Shown here piece by piece: positions 23,801-36,903 of a stretch of 64,000 nucleotides of DNA; the stretch's first letter is position 1, and each line of letters opens with the position of its first letter. A model generated the notes under the pieces. That model did no database searches, was not told the DNA's origin, and saw nothing but the letters and a program-made list of their open reading frames with translations. Both the position numbers and the translations under genes were made by a program. This DNA is from Ochotona curzoniae (lineage: Eukaryota > Chordata > Mammalia > Lagomorpha > Ochotonidae). The stretch covers positions 13,829,001-13,893,000 of the forward strand of contig NW_024466512.1 of assembly GCF_017591425.1 (NCBI RefSeq), in the 5' to 3' direction.

Positions 23801-26800
23801 ATCTCTTGTCAGTCTGCTAGTGTTTGGTTAGAAAGTCTTCCAATTTGGGAGGAGTTGTTCAGATCACAATGGAATCTGGCTTCTCCCACTACTATTTAGG
23901 TTGTCTAAATAGTGGTTTTTTCATCTGTAAGATAAGTACAGGTCTTCTGCCATTCAGAGCAAAGTTCCCTCTCTCTCACATTTTCTCCCAGAGCCCTCAG
24001 CCTTGTTTATTTCATCCGCATGGTGGGAACCGGGATCTGTAACTGTGAGCAGTTTTTCTGATGGAGAATGGGCTCCCTGGTGTCAGGCAGAGCTTGCACT
24101 AATTAAAACACTCCATCAGCATGGTGGGCAGGCAGCAAGCAGTAAGCAGCAGGCAGCAGAAGTCTGCTCACGGGCTCCTCTTTGCCCCAATACACAAGCT
24201 GATGGCGTTTTCAGCCTCTACCTCCATGCTCTGGGGGGCTGGCCAGAAGTGTGGCTGGGCATTAGCCTTCAGTGTCCTGCCATAAATCAGACTGGGAGAA
24301 AAAGAAAAGAAGTATCCAAGATGAGTGACACCCGTTTTCCTGTGGCCTGGCCTTGTCTCTGCAGGGCAGGGGTGGTTGTTGTGGAACTTGACCCCGAAGA
24401 CTACTAGTAACAGTGTTGGGTTTTGTTTTGCTTTGTTTTGGAGTCAATTCCAAAATGTAACTGTGAGAACAGAGTCTGGGAAAATGTGCAGTTTTGTGAA
24501 GGAGAGAGGGCTCTCTAGGACTTGGTTGTGGGAAGGTCAAAGGAGCAGGTTGAAGCAACAGTAAGGACAGCACTGGCTTCTCCTTGCCCCAAGTCTGCTC
24601 CCACCCAGATCTCTGCAGGGATCATGGGAGAAGCTGAGCTTTTGATCAGAGTCCCCAGGCACCTATTTTGGGCAGCAATCGTCCTGGCCCTCCCATCAAA
24701 TTCCCCCTTGGGGCATGTTTTAATGATCTTGTGGGAAGATGCCCAGGCTGAGCCTGCTGGGTGAGTAGGGGCAGCTGTTCTGCTACAGCATGCACTGTTG
24801 GGTATCAGGGAGTGCACCCTCCATTGCTCAGTGTGCACAGGAGTGTGAAGCAGCACTTGGCATCCCCGATGCCTCACCACTGCTCCTTCACTGTCCCCTT
24901 GCCATGCCAGCATCTCTGTGCCTCATCTAATTAGCTCCGTGACTCAGGGTAACAAAGTGTGGTGGCTGCTCTCAAGGAACCCATGGCCCAGGGGAAAGGA
25001 TGGGGAGGTACACAGGCAGCAGAATGCAGTGTTACAGAGAGGAAAGTGGAAGCATACACAGTACAGGGCAACCCCAGGCCCCAGTTAGACTCCCTTGTCC
25101 TCTGCCTGTGCTCCAGAAAACCCTTTCCATGCCAGCTTGATTTCAATCTGGTTCTTCGTCTGCAATCAGCATCACTGGTTCCTCGAAGCTCGTTGGCTTC
25201 ATATTCTAGAATATAGATGGGTGCTGGTCTCTGATGCGTTTAACAGCCTGGGCTGACATGACAATCAAGGACAAAGTTGCAGTCTCTTTTTTAAAGTTGC
25301 AGATTTTTGCTTTTATAAAACGACATATATTTAGTTTGAGGAATTTCCCTGGTTTCTTGTTGGAATGTGAAAATCTTTTATCAAATTATCATGGTTGTTG
25401 ATTGGCAATTTGTATTCAGTTTAATTTTAATAGGATGATGTGGAAAATAAAAGAAGTTAATATGGTAGTCTATTACATTGCAATAACTCAACAGTCTGGA
25501 ATGTGTCCAATCAGCTAATTGTAACTGAGGCAAACCCACATGGGAACCCTTGGAACATCTCTTAGTTTCTGATGTCCCCATCTGTAGCCAAATGTAAGAG
25601 CTGATATATTCAAATTCCACTCACTGCCCCAAACACTTAGCTGGTTGTGGCAGCCGAATCCTTAAATAGAAGCTGTTGTTTTCTTGGCGTCACAAGCTCA
25701 TGTATGTTTAATGCCTCAAGTATCCGCTTTCTGGGCCAAACTCATGAAAATCTAAAGGGGAATTATCTGTGTCAGAGAGCAGTTGCAATAGAAATCGAAC
25801 CCATTTCTACTTAGTGTTATCAGGATGCTTAATTTTTCATCAATGCTGCAAGAGAAAGTTAACCTTCCAAGCTGTGTTCACCCAGGTCACCAGCTTCCAC
25901 TGAGATGTAGCTTAGACCCAGTTACAAATATGACTTGGTTTAAGGTAGCCAAATTGTAGAAACCCCATATCCACATGCTCAGGTTGGAGGATTTGTGGTT
26001 GTAAGATCTACCCTGGTTCCATGATCTTTCATATTGCATCAGATTACTGACATTTCCATTGAGGTCAGGAGTATGGGAGGAGAGAAGAAATGTGGGATGA
26101 TGGGAAAGAAATCTCGATGGGAAGAAGAAACTGTCCATCAGGCAAGCCAAATCCTAATAATACAAGCACTAGAGTCCAAATACTTGGGCTGAGGCTGAAT
26201 GTTTCTGTGCTAAAGGTTGTTTAAAATAAGCAAGTCATGCTAAGTTTAGATACTTAACTGTAAGGAGGGTTTTGTTGTCCTCCTGTTTGCAAGGTTGACT
26301 TTCCACTGCGATGACAACTGCAAAGGGAATCATGCTTGGACTGAGTGCTTTTTGAGGTCAAGGATGTACCTTGTGTCTGATACTGATGAAGTCTCACTTT
26401 TTTTTCTATCTCTTTTAGGATGTCACATATCTCATGGGTACATAAGGAATCAAAAATTAGCTGTTGCTGGCAATGATAGTACAGATGATTTTATATTTTC
26501 TAGAGAACCAGTGTGTGACAGTTTCTATTTTGACCTACAATGACCCATCAATTGTTAATATTCTTAACTTGCCTATTTAGTTATTAAGAAGATTCTCTTG
26601 GACTTGGTCACTTGTTGGACTTGCCACCCCAAGAAAGAACAGGTGGATGAAGCTGTAGGGGATGGAAGTCTCTGTATTCCTTGCCTTGAGCATCTAATCC
26701 TCCACAGCCTGCCCCAAATGCTGAATCAGGGACTAATCCAGACCCCAGAGCTGTAGGCACTGTTCGCTGAAACTGAACATCACTGGGTTTGGTTTATCTG

Positions 26801-26894
26801 GGCTCTTACCAACTGAACGTGGTGGAAGATAGCCCTCTGGCTGGCAGCAATTTGAAGTCCTGGTGAAAATATTGTAAATGGCTACAGGGTATGT
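20881..26894. other. Large intergenic stretch, little recognised
   Basis: Six kb with only an L2/MIR-like tail (21205-21325), a CAG-rich patch at about 24130-24160 and an old-repeat-like segment near 24950-25070. No exon-like frame flanked by splice sites was convincing. Confidence 0.5.
21205..21325 (+). mobile_element. L2/MIR-like 3' tail
   Basis: TCATGAAGGAAAGGAGCCATG followed by AACAAACCTTTGTTAAATG fits the 3' tail of an old mammal-wide repeat. Confidence 0.4.
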
Positions 26895-27000
26895 TTATCA
26901 TGCTGGTTCTGCCACTGTGTGGCCTTGGGGACATCTCTATCTCTCTAGGTATTGTTTTTCTTCTCTGTAGATTGGATTGAGATCAGGCTCTCTTGACCTC
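26895..27000 (+). mobile_element. MIR fragment
   Basis: GTTCTGCCACTGTGTGGCCT and TTTTTCTTCTCTGTAGATTG fit the MIR core. Confidence 0.65.
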
Positions 27001-27248
27001 TGGCACTAGGGACAATTTGAGTTAGATAATTCCTCATTGTGGGGACGGCCCTGAACATAGTAGAATGTTTGATACTTTTATAGTCTCTAGCCCCGAAACA
27101 TCAACAATATATCTCCTCTCATCCAAAAAAATGTCTCTAGATGTTTCCAAATGATCCTTGGTAAACAAAATCACCCTGAGTTGGGAACAACTGGATCTAA
27201 TGACATCTATCTCAGTTTGAAAAATCACATTAAGAAAGAGTAATGCGA

Positions 27249-27580
27249 GGCCCAATGCAGATAGCCTAGTGGCTATATCCTTGCCTTGCATGTGCTGGGA
27301 TCCCATATGGACACAGCTCATGTCCTGGCTGCTACACCATCAACCAAGCTCCCTGCTTATAGCTTGAGAAGGCAGTGGAGGATGGCCCTATGCCTTGGAA
27401 TCCTGTGCCTATGTGAGAGACCTAAAAGAAACTCCTGGTTCCTGGTTTCAGATCAGTTTATCTCTGTCCGTTGCAACCACTTGGGGAATGAACCAGTGGA
27501 AGGAGGATCTTTCTGTCTGTAACTCCTCCTCTGTGTAAATCTGCCTGTCCAATAAAAATAAACAAATCTTTAGAAAAAAA
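27249..27580 (+). mobile_element. C-type SINE, sense, with TSD
   Basis: The head is at the left, with GGGATCCCATATGGAC and body blocks, and the tail AATAAAAATAAACAAATCTT at the right. Similar flanks, AAGAGTAATGC before and AAGAATAATGC after, look like a target-site duplication with one change. Confidence 0.88.
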
Positions 27581-27942
27581 GAATAATGCATCCTGTTTTA
27601 TTGAACTTCAATTAAATACGAGGCAGTGTGTTACACTTGGCAGAGAAAATATCTCCGGGTAGCCAATGAGAAAGTGCCATCTATGTGATGAAATTTGAAC
27701 TGGAGGCCTGAATAAATCTGCAGGTAGAATGAAGAAAATGTAGACTCCCTGTGTAGTCTCTCTGACCACACATCCCAGTGTCTTTGTCTGTAAAACATCA
27801 GTCTTATATATTGATGGCAGAACCTAGTTCTCAGTAAATAGGAAAACCACCAGAGTGTAATAGAGATTTTGTAACATAAAATGTGTTGCTATTTTCTCTC
27901 CCACTCCTGAAGGAATTGCAGGTGTGAAAATCATGAATTTGG

Positions 27943-28252
27943 GGACCCCAGAGTGATGGCTCATTGGCTAAATCCTCACTTGCAAGCCCTGGGATCCCAT
28001 ATAGAGCTGGTTCATGTTCCAGCTGTTCCACTTCCATCCAGCTCCCTGCTTGTGGCCTGGAAAAGCAGTGGAGGATGGCCCAAAGTCTTGGGACCCTGCA
28101 CCTGCATGGGAGACCTGGTTTCAGACTGGCTCAGCTCTGGCCCTTGTGGCTATTTGGGAATTGAACCAGTGGATGGAAGATCTTTGTCTCTGTCCCTCCT
28201 TCTCTCTGTAAATCTGCCTTTACAATAAAAATAAAAACAAATAAACAAAAAA
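27943..28252 (+). mobile_element. C-type SINE, sense, with 17-bp TSD
   Basis: Flanked by GAAAATCATGAATTTGG (27926-27942) and GAAAACCATGAATTTGG (28253-28269), one mismatch apart. The tail is AATAAAAATAAAAACAAAT. Confidence 0.9.
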
Positions 28253-28468
28253 GAAAACCATGAATTTGGCCAGCCTTTCCCTGCTGTCACCAAAAATCTT
28301 CCTTTTACTCCAGTCCCTTACAGATCACCTTACGATTTCTGACTATGTATTTTGAAGTCAGTCCTACAGGCCGTAGTTCAATTATGGGTATTGTTGTCAT
28401 CCTCAAAGGGATGTGTCACCATGAAATAAATTGCCCACCATCTAGAGATCAGTCGGCATCATCATCCT

Positions 28469-28533
28469 ATTTGCTTATGTGTGCAGTGGCAATAAGGATG
28501 ATTTGCTTATGTGTGCAGTGGCAATCAAGGATG
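28469..28533. repeat. Tandem duplication, two 32/33-bp units
   Basis: The unit starting ATTTGCTTATGTGTGCAGTG occurs at 28469-28500 and 28501-28533. The copies differ by one inserted base. Confidence 0.93.
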
Positions 28534-28724
28534 AGAGAGCTTTGGCTACGTGTATTATCAGTGCTGCTCCTTCTGGAACACAGATTGAGCCATGGGTTTA
28601 ATCACCTCCTCTGAGTTCTCAGAATCTCAAGAGCAAAGTTCAGGCCTTTGACTCCCACAGCAGCTGCTGCACTGTCTCCTCCATGGAAAACATCTTGGTA
28701 TTTAGTAGCCTGGTCAGGTGAGAG

Positions 28725-29060
28725 GCAGCATGGCACAGTGACAAGTTTCGGGTGACAGAGTTTGGAGTCTCAGTTCTCTCTGTGTTTAGACACTGGCTAG
28801 GGACAACAGGACACACGAAGGTAGTGTCATTCTCGAAAAGACTGCCCTGGCTCAGATCCCACATCTCCCACTTATTTCTGTGTGACCTTGGGAAACTTCT
28901 GTCACCGTACTGAACCTCAGCTGCTCATTGTGCCTGAGAAGTGAGGGACTGTAAGGGTCTTTCCTCATTAGGCAGTTGTGAGAATTACATGATAGAAGGC
29001 ATGGAAAGCATATGGTATTGTGCTCAATAGCAAGGCGTTGTTATTAGTAGCACTGTGCAT
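28725..29060 (+). mobile_element. MIR element
   Basis: Sense copy. GGCACAGTGACAAG, TTTCTGTGTGACCTTGGGAA, CTGAACCTCAGCTGCTCATT and GTTGTGAGAATTACATGA are classic MIR words. Confidence 0.85.
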
Positions 29061-29189
29061 CATCTTGCAACCAAAGATAAATCATAATGATTACAAATGT
29101 TGAAAAAGTGACAACTGCAAGTTGGGTAGATGAAGTATGAGTTCTGTTACTGATTAGAAAGCAGGCTTAGAAAGGAGAAGATAGGACCC

Positions 29190-29345
29190 CACATTACAGC
29201 ATAGCGGATAACCTATATGGGTACCCTTTTGAGTCCCAGCTACTCCACTTGTGATCCAGCTCCCTGCTAATGTCCTGAAAAGCAGCACAAGGTGGCCCAA
29301 GTGCCTTCACATCGGCTACCCATGTGAGAGACCTAGAAGGATTCT
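29190..29345 (+). mobile_element. C-type SINE, partial sense copy
   Basis: Holds the head and body blocks (CCACTTGTGATCCAGCTCCC and CATGTGAGAGACC) but lacks the tail half. Confidence 0.7.
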
Positions 29346-30679
29346 TAAAATGAAAAGGAGAGAGAAGACCAGGTCAGAGGTATCTGGGCCCTTAGTACCA
29401 GGCAGCGGAAGATCTGGGAGAGCAGCCCATCTCTAAAGTCTCCTTTAGACTAGTTATAATGATAGGATTGCCTTCCTGCTCAAAACTGTAAGGCCCATGT
29501 TTAGAAAATTGCACAAAAGTTGATTAAAATAAAGTTCATAGAGGGACTCTTCAGAGTGAGAGAAAAACATTTTATCTAAAATGTTTCTAATTATCAAGGA
29601 GTTACCTAGAAAAGGGAACTGTTCATTTTGTGTGTTAATTAGATTAAGGCAGAAGAGGAGAGTGTATTTCACTGTCTTACACATACACACATAGAGAGAG
29701 AGAGTGCGCAAGTTCAGTGTGCAAAATAGAGAGGAATCCCAGTGTTCTAAGGTTGGAGCACACACTAGCCTGTTGCTTACACATGGTCAAGCACTTCAGA
29801 AACCCCTCCTTTGTCTCTAGGTTCCCATACCTTCTTAAAGTTTAGTCTCTGTCTCCCAACCCAGACCCAAGGAACAGGTGAATTCATTTCCTGCTTTAAG
29901 GTGGGTATTCAGTATCTAGAGCCACTTGGAATTACTAAACAACTGAGAATAAATCCTGTTCACCTCACCAGCGTAGGAAACCATCGATTCAGACTCGTGA
30001 TTCCTGTCTTAACTATTCCTCTCTGGCCATGATTCCCTCCTAGGTTTGCTTGAAAAGCAAAAGCTGGAGAGTTCAGGCTCAGAGTTTGAAAGAGTTTTAG
30101 CAGAGTAATTTGCTACACCTGCACTTCACAGCGAAAGCTTTGGGTCCTGTTGGGGATGGAAGTTGAAATGTGTTGGCATGTGAAACCATATATAATGACA
30201 ATATGACCAGATCCAATCTTGATTGAGTAAGAAATATTATTTAAATTAAGGTGTGCTGTAGACTTGGCCATGTGATCATTCAGTCACAGCTAAACTGGTA
30301 GTTTCAATTTGGATCAGAACCATAGCTCTTCTTTTACCTTTTTATGCAAATGGTTTATTTTCTGTCTTTGGTCTCCACAGGGCCTGATCATGCCCACAGC
30401 ACACATCTCAATGCTTTTATTCCCTCATCTCTATTTTGAGCCCCTTCTTCATATAGCCCTCATTGGATGATGAGCTAAAGCAGGAATCAGTGAAGAGTGA
30501 GCTCCTTGATTAGATCTTGCCTGACACCAGTTTGACTAATAGTTTTACTGGCACAAGTCATTTGTTGTGTACTTTTTATGGCTTCTTTCTGACCACATGG
30601 AATTGAGTACATGTGACAGTAACCAAAAGACCTGCACAATCTGAAATTTTACAGTCTGGTTGTTTACAGAAAAATGAAA

Positions 30680-30935
30680 AGACTGACTCCTGGCATAGAG
30701 TATCATTGTTGGAATCAAACGCATTAGAGTTCAAATTAGGTCTTGGTTTCATGTTAGCTATGACACTGGGAAAGTTGTATAACCCCTTGGTGGCATGTGA
30801 TCTCCACTAACAAGGGTAATGGAGAGATTCCCATCTTGTCAGGTTTCTGTGACAATCCTGTGAGAATTGTAAATGAAAAAAAAAATGCAGAGAGTGCTGT
30901 GTCTGGCAGCGAGTAAATGCTCAGTCAGTGGTAGC
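30680..30935 (+). mobile_element. MIR element
   Basis: Contains GGCATAGAGTATCATTG, ACACTGGGAAAGTTGTATAA, CCTGTGAGAATTGTAAATGA and GAGTAAATGCTCAGTCAGTG. Confidence 0.75.
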
Positions 30936-30999
30936 TGTACTGATGATCAAGCTTTCTCTAACAAGCGTGCCAGCCCTACAGGGGTCATGGCAAAGGCCA

Positions 31000-32442
31000 A
31001 GATGAAGAAAACTCCTGTTGTCCTGGAGCTTATATATAATGGGAAAGATAGACCATGATCAGGGTAGCAAATCAACAGGTTATTGGCAGAGAGTAGTACA
31101 TGCTATAAATAAAGCAAATAGGATGACAGAGGGAAATGAGAAGGCAGGGGACAGAGAGTTGCTAGCTGAACCAAGAGCTAAAATAAGGGATGAGTCATCC
31201 ATGCTGACATCCAGAGAAGGAATATTCCTGGCAAAAAGACTGTAAACACAGAGGTCTTGAGCCAGGGATAAGCTTGGGATAGCCCAGGATCCATGAGATG
31301 ACCTTGGGATCTTGGGCAGAAAGAGGGGGAGGCAATGGTGGAACTTGGGGGAGGGAGATGGGGAAGAGGTATGTAAAGCTAAAAGCACGTCAGTGTGTGT
31401 GAACCCTGTAATGTGGTCATCCTTAGTGTAAATATTACTATTTCTCATTAATCTCTGGCACTGGCCTCTATCAGAAACAGAAATGAATAGGGGCCCTTTC
31501 TGAGCTCTGGCTAAAGTAACAGCTCTGGGTTGTGGTGAGCCCATCAGGTTGTCTAGGTAGACCCAACCACCTCCTGGACAGGTGTTTCTCTTCAATGCCT
31601 CTGACTCACCGGACAGTTCTTCTGGCCAATGTCGTTACCTCTTTGAAATGGTTCCTTATCAGGGACTTTTAATACTTCTCCAGGCACAGCTCTTCAGGTG
31701 AACATCAGTTAGTGCAATCTGGAAACCCTCTAATAAATTTCCAGCAACTTAAGACCACCAGATAAGCCTTGCGTCCCTGGGGTTATTCAGAATGTACAGC
31801 TCAGTCCCCATAATTAGCATTTCTTTTATGTCTGAATCATTGAACAGGCGTGAAGAGCCTGGGTGAGAGTGGGTTACCTGTTTGAGGTTTAAAGGAAGGC
31901 CTTAGATGCAATCGGCTGTCCCCAGAGGTGCTAGTGCTTGTCACGCAGCACATCAAAGTTGCAAAGCTGTTTTGTATACTCAACTCACTTTGAGGTACAA
32001 GTATACCCCTGGTTTGCTTTTTATCCATTTCCAATGACTTCTTCTCTTGTTCTTTTCACTCTTTCCATTCACCACTGTCGTCCTCCTCAAAAGCCATTAT
32101 TGAAAGTACTTAGGTTACTAATACTAGTTAATACTTCCCTCCCCGTGTGTAAGTGTGTACTTATATCTTGTGTTGCTTTATACTTTGCTAAATGGGCAAG
32201 ATCCAAGCACAACTGTTTGGAAGCCATGCGTACTTTCAAACACCGATTTCTTTAATTGAAAGGAATTTTGCAAATGTTTATGGCATGCAATGGAATGTTT
32301 TCATTGCATGTTTACACTATAAAATGATTAAATATAACTAATTAACATCTCTGCCTTACATACTTCACTTGTGTATATGTATGTATGTGTGTATGTGTAG
32401 TAAGTACTGACTCAGCAAGTTTCTAGCATAAATACATTATTT
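31000..32442. other. Intergenic, no gene seen
   Basis: The 171-codon minus-strand frame at 31080-31595 has no domain, and no promoter or splice context supports it. Confidence 0.55.
32374..32400. repeat. (TATG/TGTG)n simple repeat
   Basis: A short run of GTATATGTATGTATGTGTG-type units. Confidence 0.8.
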
Positions 32443-32744
32443 TTAAAAAAGATTTATTTATTTTTATTGCAAAGTCAGATATACAGAGAGAAGGAGAGTC
32501 AGAGAGAAAGATCTTCCATCTACTGATTCACTCCCCATGCAGTTGCAATGGCCAGAGCTGAGCCAATCTGAAGTCAGGAGCCAGGAGCCAGGAGCCAGGA
32601 GCCAGGAGCCAGCAGCTTCTTCAGGTCTCCCATGCAGGTGCAGGGTCCCAAGGCTTTGGGCCATCCTCAACTGCTTTCCCAAGCCACAATCATGGAGCTG
32701 GATGGGAAATGCAACAACCGAGACATTTACCAGTGTCCGAGCCC
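32443..32744 (-). mobile_element. C-type SINE, antisense, with heptamer expansion
   Basis: Typical left part, AAAGATTTATTTATTTTTAT followed by AAGTCAGATATACAGAGAG. The head is shortened. Inside, the unit AGGAGCC is repeated five times (32576-32610), where other copies have one or two. Confidence 0.88.
32576..32610. repeat. AGGAGCC x5 minisatellite inside a SINE
   Basis: Five perfect head-to-tail heptamers. The source is the AGGAGCC dimer found in the SINE body. Confidence 0.95.
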
Positions 32745-34374
32745 AAATATGTTTCCTAACATCTTACTTTTATGTTGGAGATCGCCTTTGTAATAAACTT
32801 CAAATATTTTTAAATCCCAGGCAACTGTGTGACATTTACCCAGGGTTTGCTTTATATTAGACAATTTTGATCATTGGAGACAGTTGTTGAAACCCTTTAC
32901 TTTGGAAAACTTTTCTTTTGGGAAATCTGTAGATTAAAATGTACAGGCAGCTACAAAGTATGTTTACAATACCTGGGAGAATAAGTTTTCCAAAAGAAAA
33001 TCTTTGAGCTTTTCTATGTCCTTGAAAGTAACGATATTGAGTTTCTTTATAAGTAGCCTAAAAATGAGCCTTTGTTAAACTTTGATTGATCTTTCTCCCA
33101 ATCAGACTTAATAAGGAGTTCTAGTTCACTTTGAAATTAGAAAAAGAATGATGTAAATGATAAGTAGCTCTGCTCCTTCTCTTTCTGCAAACTCTTCCCT
33201 TTTGGACAAAGACAGATTCCTAGGGAGGAGAGATAATAGTAGACCCATCTCCAGTCTTGGCTAGTTTTCTCACCGCCTTTTCAAGTCCTTCCTTGCTTGG
33301 GTACTGGGCATGTGTGTAGCTTGCTCTTGATTGCTTCATTCTGTTTCATGGTGAACCTGTTGTACCCTCAACCTGAGCTCTGCTAGAACCGCAAGCCTCT
33401 TTTCTCCCCTATATTAGTTGCTCTCTCTACTCTAGCCCACAAAGTGAAGTGGGCATGGGGGTGATTTGGGAAATCTGCTTTATTAAGCTTGCTTGCATAC
33501 CTGTTCCAAGGTCCATGGAACCCTGTGGTGTACCCCTACATTTTATGGCACACATGCTTCAGTTTGAATAATTCCAACTGGAGGATGGTCCTTCTGGTCT
33601 TGTAGAAAGCTGTAAAAGGTGTTTCCATTTTTCCTTTAGTAAACAGTTAGTCTTGCCTTGCACTTAGACCCTGAACAAATAGATAGTGAACATTTGTTTT
33701 GTGCAAGAATGCCATCTGAGAGGGAGAGGCAGATACTAGGCAATTACATTGAAGTGCTGCAGTTTCATTCTGAAAATTCTCGCAAGGGACAGACATTTGC
33801 TAAGGATCAGTAAAGAGAGATTTGAGTTGTGCATGAAGAGTGAACTGGAGAGAAGAAGAAGCATGCTGGAAATGCATCAGTTTGAGAAAGTGGCATGCAC
33901 CTGAAGAAGTCCAGGCACAGAGAGAAAGTAAGACTGAAGCAGGAGAAAGGAAGGGTAAGTGGAGGAAGAGGGTGATACAGTTAGCAGGAATGGCTGTGCC
34001 AGGCTTAATAGGACATGCTGAGGAATTTTTTTGCTCCAAACCACTATTTTGTTCTACACTTTGTAAGAAATTATGGAAAAGTTTATAATCAGCTGAAGTG
34101 GGGTTTAACAGAATGGGGGGGTGTATTTGACATAATGTTACACTATTAAATGTTCACGCTAGCTGATATGGGACTGGGCTGGTGTTGGAAGGGTAGCAGG
34201 AGACAGAAGTAGGATGAAGAGTCCAGAAAGCTGTCAGCATTCTCAGGGGAGATGGTGGCGCTGCAGATGAGGATTGCACAGGTAGGCAGGAAGCTAAGGA
34301 AACAATGGGCTTAGAACTATCTTAGAAGGCAAAATTGCTAGTGGGTAGTTCTGGGTCAGAAGTGGAAAGTAATC
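32745..34374. other. Intergenic, no gene seen
   Basis: AT-rich to mixed unique sequence with a purine-rich stretch at 33830-33970. Confidence 0.55.
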
Positions 34375-34389
34375 AAGAATGACCCCTAT

Positions 34390-34717
34390 GGGCCTGACAT
34401 GATGGTTCAAATGGCTAAATCCTCACCTTGCGAATACCTTCATCGCCAGTGAGCACTGATTTGTGTCCTGGAAGCTCCAGTTCTCATCCAGCTCCCTGCT
34501 TACAGCTTGAGAAAGCAGCTGAGGATGGCCCAAAGCCTTGGAACCCTGTACCTACATGGGAGACGTGGGAGAATCACTTTAGTTTTGGATTTGCTCAGCT
34601 CTGGCCATTGCAGCCATTTGTGTAGTGAACCACCAGATGGAAGATGTTTCTTTCTGTCTCTCCTTTTCTCTGTAAATCATATCTGTCTTTCTAATAAAAA
34701 TAAATAAATCTTAAAAA
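34390..34717 (+). mobile_element. C-type SINE, sense, with TSD
   Basis: Flanked by AAGAATGACC on both sides (34375-34384 and 34718-34727, with slight uncertainty at the ends). The tail is TAATAAAAATAAATAAATCTT-like. Confidence 0.85.
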
Positions 34718-35951
34718 AAGAATGACCATATGTTCCTGGTCTGCTGAGGTAGGAACATTGAGCAAAAATGAAGAAGTGTTTGAGCCAACAAGCTGATCTA
34801 ATAAAAGCCATCTAGGCAGGTGGAAAGAAATACAGAGAGGGTGAGGTTTTGCAAGCTGAGGCAAGACTTTTCTCCTTACACCCAAAACTTGCCTTACTCA
34901 ACAAGCCATCAGTACCCAATAATCTGACATCAGGTTTTACAGCATTTGGAAAGTTCGAGATGCGTCTGGGCATGTACACTTTGGCCTTGCTGGGTTCCCA
35001 TATCATTCTTACCAACATCTTAGTTCCACAACGTGGACAATATATTCCAAGAACCAGCATGTAGCTTCTAGGGACGTGATCTCTAGCAATATTTAGAAAT
35101 AAAAGCTTTACTTAAAAGACGGGTTATTTCCAGAGATGGAACACCCAGCACAGTAAAGATGGCCTTTCTTGACGTCCGATGGGGTTACAGAACATCCTAC
35201 ACTGCCTCCTTCTGGAGAGGGGTTTTGCCTTAGCTCAGGTCAAACAGAATTCTCATGGATCTTAGTGTGGTAGTTATTAGTACTATTCACAGATGTTTAG
35301 TTATCTGATTTGGGAACATCTGGTAGGATCACACTTCTTCATCTACTTGCTTCGCATGTGTTACTTTAGCTATGAAATGTGAATAGAAGTTACATGTGGA
35401 TTCAGAGTGAGAAGTTCACTACTCCCTTCTTTGCCTAGCCTTGACATTCACCAAAGGTGTGTGTCAATAAGTTCTTGGCCTCTCAGTGGCCATTGCATCA
35501 GAGCCTGCATACCAAGCTGCCATGAATAAGTAGCCCAGATAAGGAATCAGCTTTGTTGTATTAAAACTGAAAGGTATTTGTTACTGAACCATAACCTAGC
35601 CCATCCTGATGGGGAGATATTTTTCCATCACAAAGTAGCCCTTGGGGTTCAGAGGAGTCCAAAATATTTTGCAGAAGATTCTTTGTCAGGATTCAGTGCT
35701 AGAAGAACAGGATTCCCATTTTAATTCCCAAATTATCATTTCTACAAGAATTATGCTTTTCAAGTGTAAGTTCTTGGTGGGCCAGTCCTGGGGTGAGGGT
35801 CAGCAAAGAGCTATGGCCACTTCCATAGGAAATCCTTATACTAGTGACAATAATAGGCATCATTGCAAGGCACTGTGTAGTCTAAATAGATGACATAATT
35901 GACATAATTTTACTTAAAATTAAAAAGTGGACATGAGTAAACTAATTTTAA

Positions 35952-36271
35952 GGTTCTATCTATTTGAAAGAGTGATAGAGAAAGGGAGAGGGAGGGAGGG
36001 AAGGAGCGAAGGAGAGACAGAGGGAGAGAGACTTCCATTTGCTTGTTTACTCCCCACATAACCACAACTACTGGGGTGGGACAGGCTGAAGTCAGATCCA
36101 GGAACTCCATCTAGGACTCACACATAGGTGGCAGGGGCCCAAGGACTTGGCCCATCTTCTGCCACTTTCACAGGTTCATTAGTAGAGAGCTGGGTCAGAA
36201 GTGGTGCAACCTCTGATTTGGGATAGTGCCACCACAGACAGCAGTTTAACTTGCTGTGCCACAATGCTGGT
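35952..36271 (-). mobile_element. C-type SINE, antisense, old
   Basis: Begins with a GAGGGAGGGAAGGAG-type purine run, then GTTTACTCCCCACATAACC, and ends at TGTGCCACAATGCTGG. Confidence 0.75.
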
Positions 36272-36724
36272 AGTAAGCCCATTTTTTCAGAATGGGAAAA
36301 GAGGGGCTTGGTGAGGTTGAAGAATGTATCCACACAGTTAGACAATGGCCTTCACTGAGCTCTGAGTCATTTGGCAGAAGGACCTGGGGTCAGTCCTCTG
36401 ATGTCCCAACTGGCAGCTTAACGCATAAACTTCTCCCTCAAAGCATCAGCACTCTCAGCTACACAGCAGAGTGGCCTTGACCTGAAGATGTACTTTTCCC
36501 CAATGCCAAAGAGGTGGTGCCCCAGTCCTAGCTACCAAGCTCCCACATAGGCTGGCTGAAGAAAATATCAATTACATGCTTGGGTATCTAGAATCAGCTA
36601 GATCTAAATACATACTGGGGTGCTGCCTATGTCTGAGCTTCCCATTTGAAATAAAGGGTTAACCATATATCCTAGACCAAGGAGATCTTGGAAGGAAGTG
36701 ACCCCTTTCTTACTTCTTTGCTGT

Positions 36725-36903
36725 CAGACCCTACTAATGTGCCTGAGAAAGCAGTGGAAGATGTCCCAAATACTTAAGCCCCAGCCACACATTTAGGAGG
36801 ACTGGATTAAATTTTGGGCCTCTGGTTTTGGCCTGGCGCAGGCCCAAGAGGTTGCAACCATTTGGCGTTTGAACGTGTGAACAAAAGAGTAAATAAATAA
36901 AGG
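36725..36903 (+). mobile_element. C-type SINE, truncated sense copy
   Basis: Lacks the head. CCTGAGAAAGCAGTGGAAGA and the tail AGTAAATAAATAAAGG are visible. Confidence 0.65.

Noticed and set aside
27249..27320. tRNA-like head sequence
   Set aside because: It belongs to the SINE and has lost tRNA folding. No true tRNA gene was seen in the window.
31080..31595. 171-codon open frame on the minus strand
   Set aside because: No domain, splice context or repeat-protein match was recognised. The length is within chance for this base composition.
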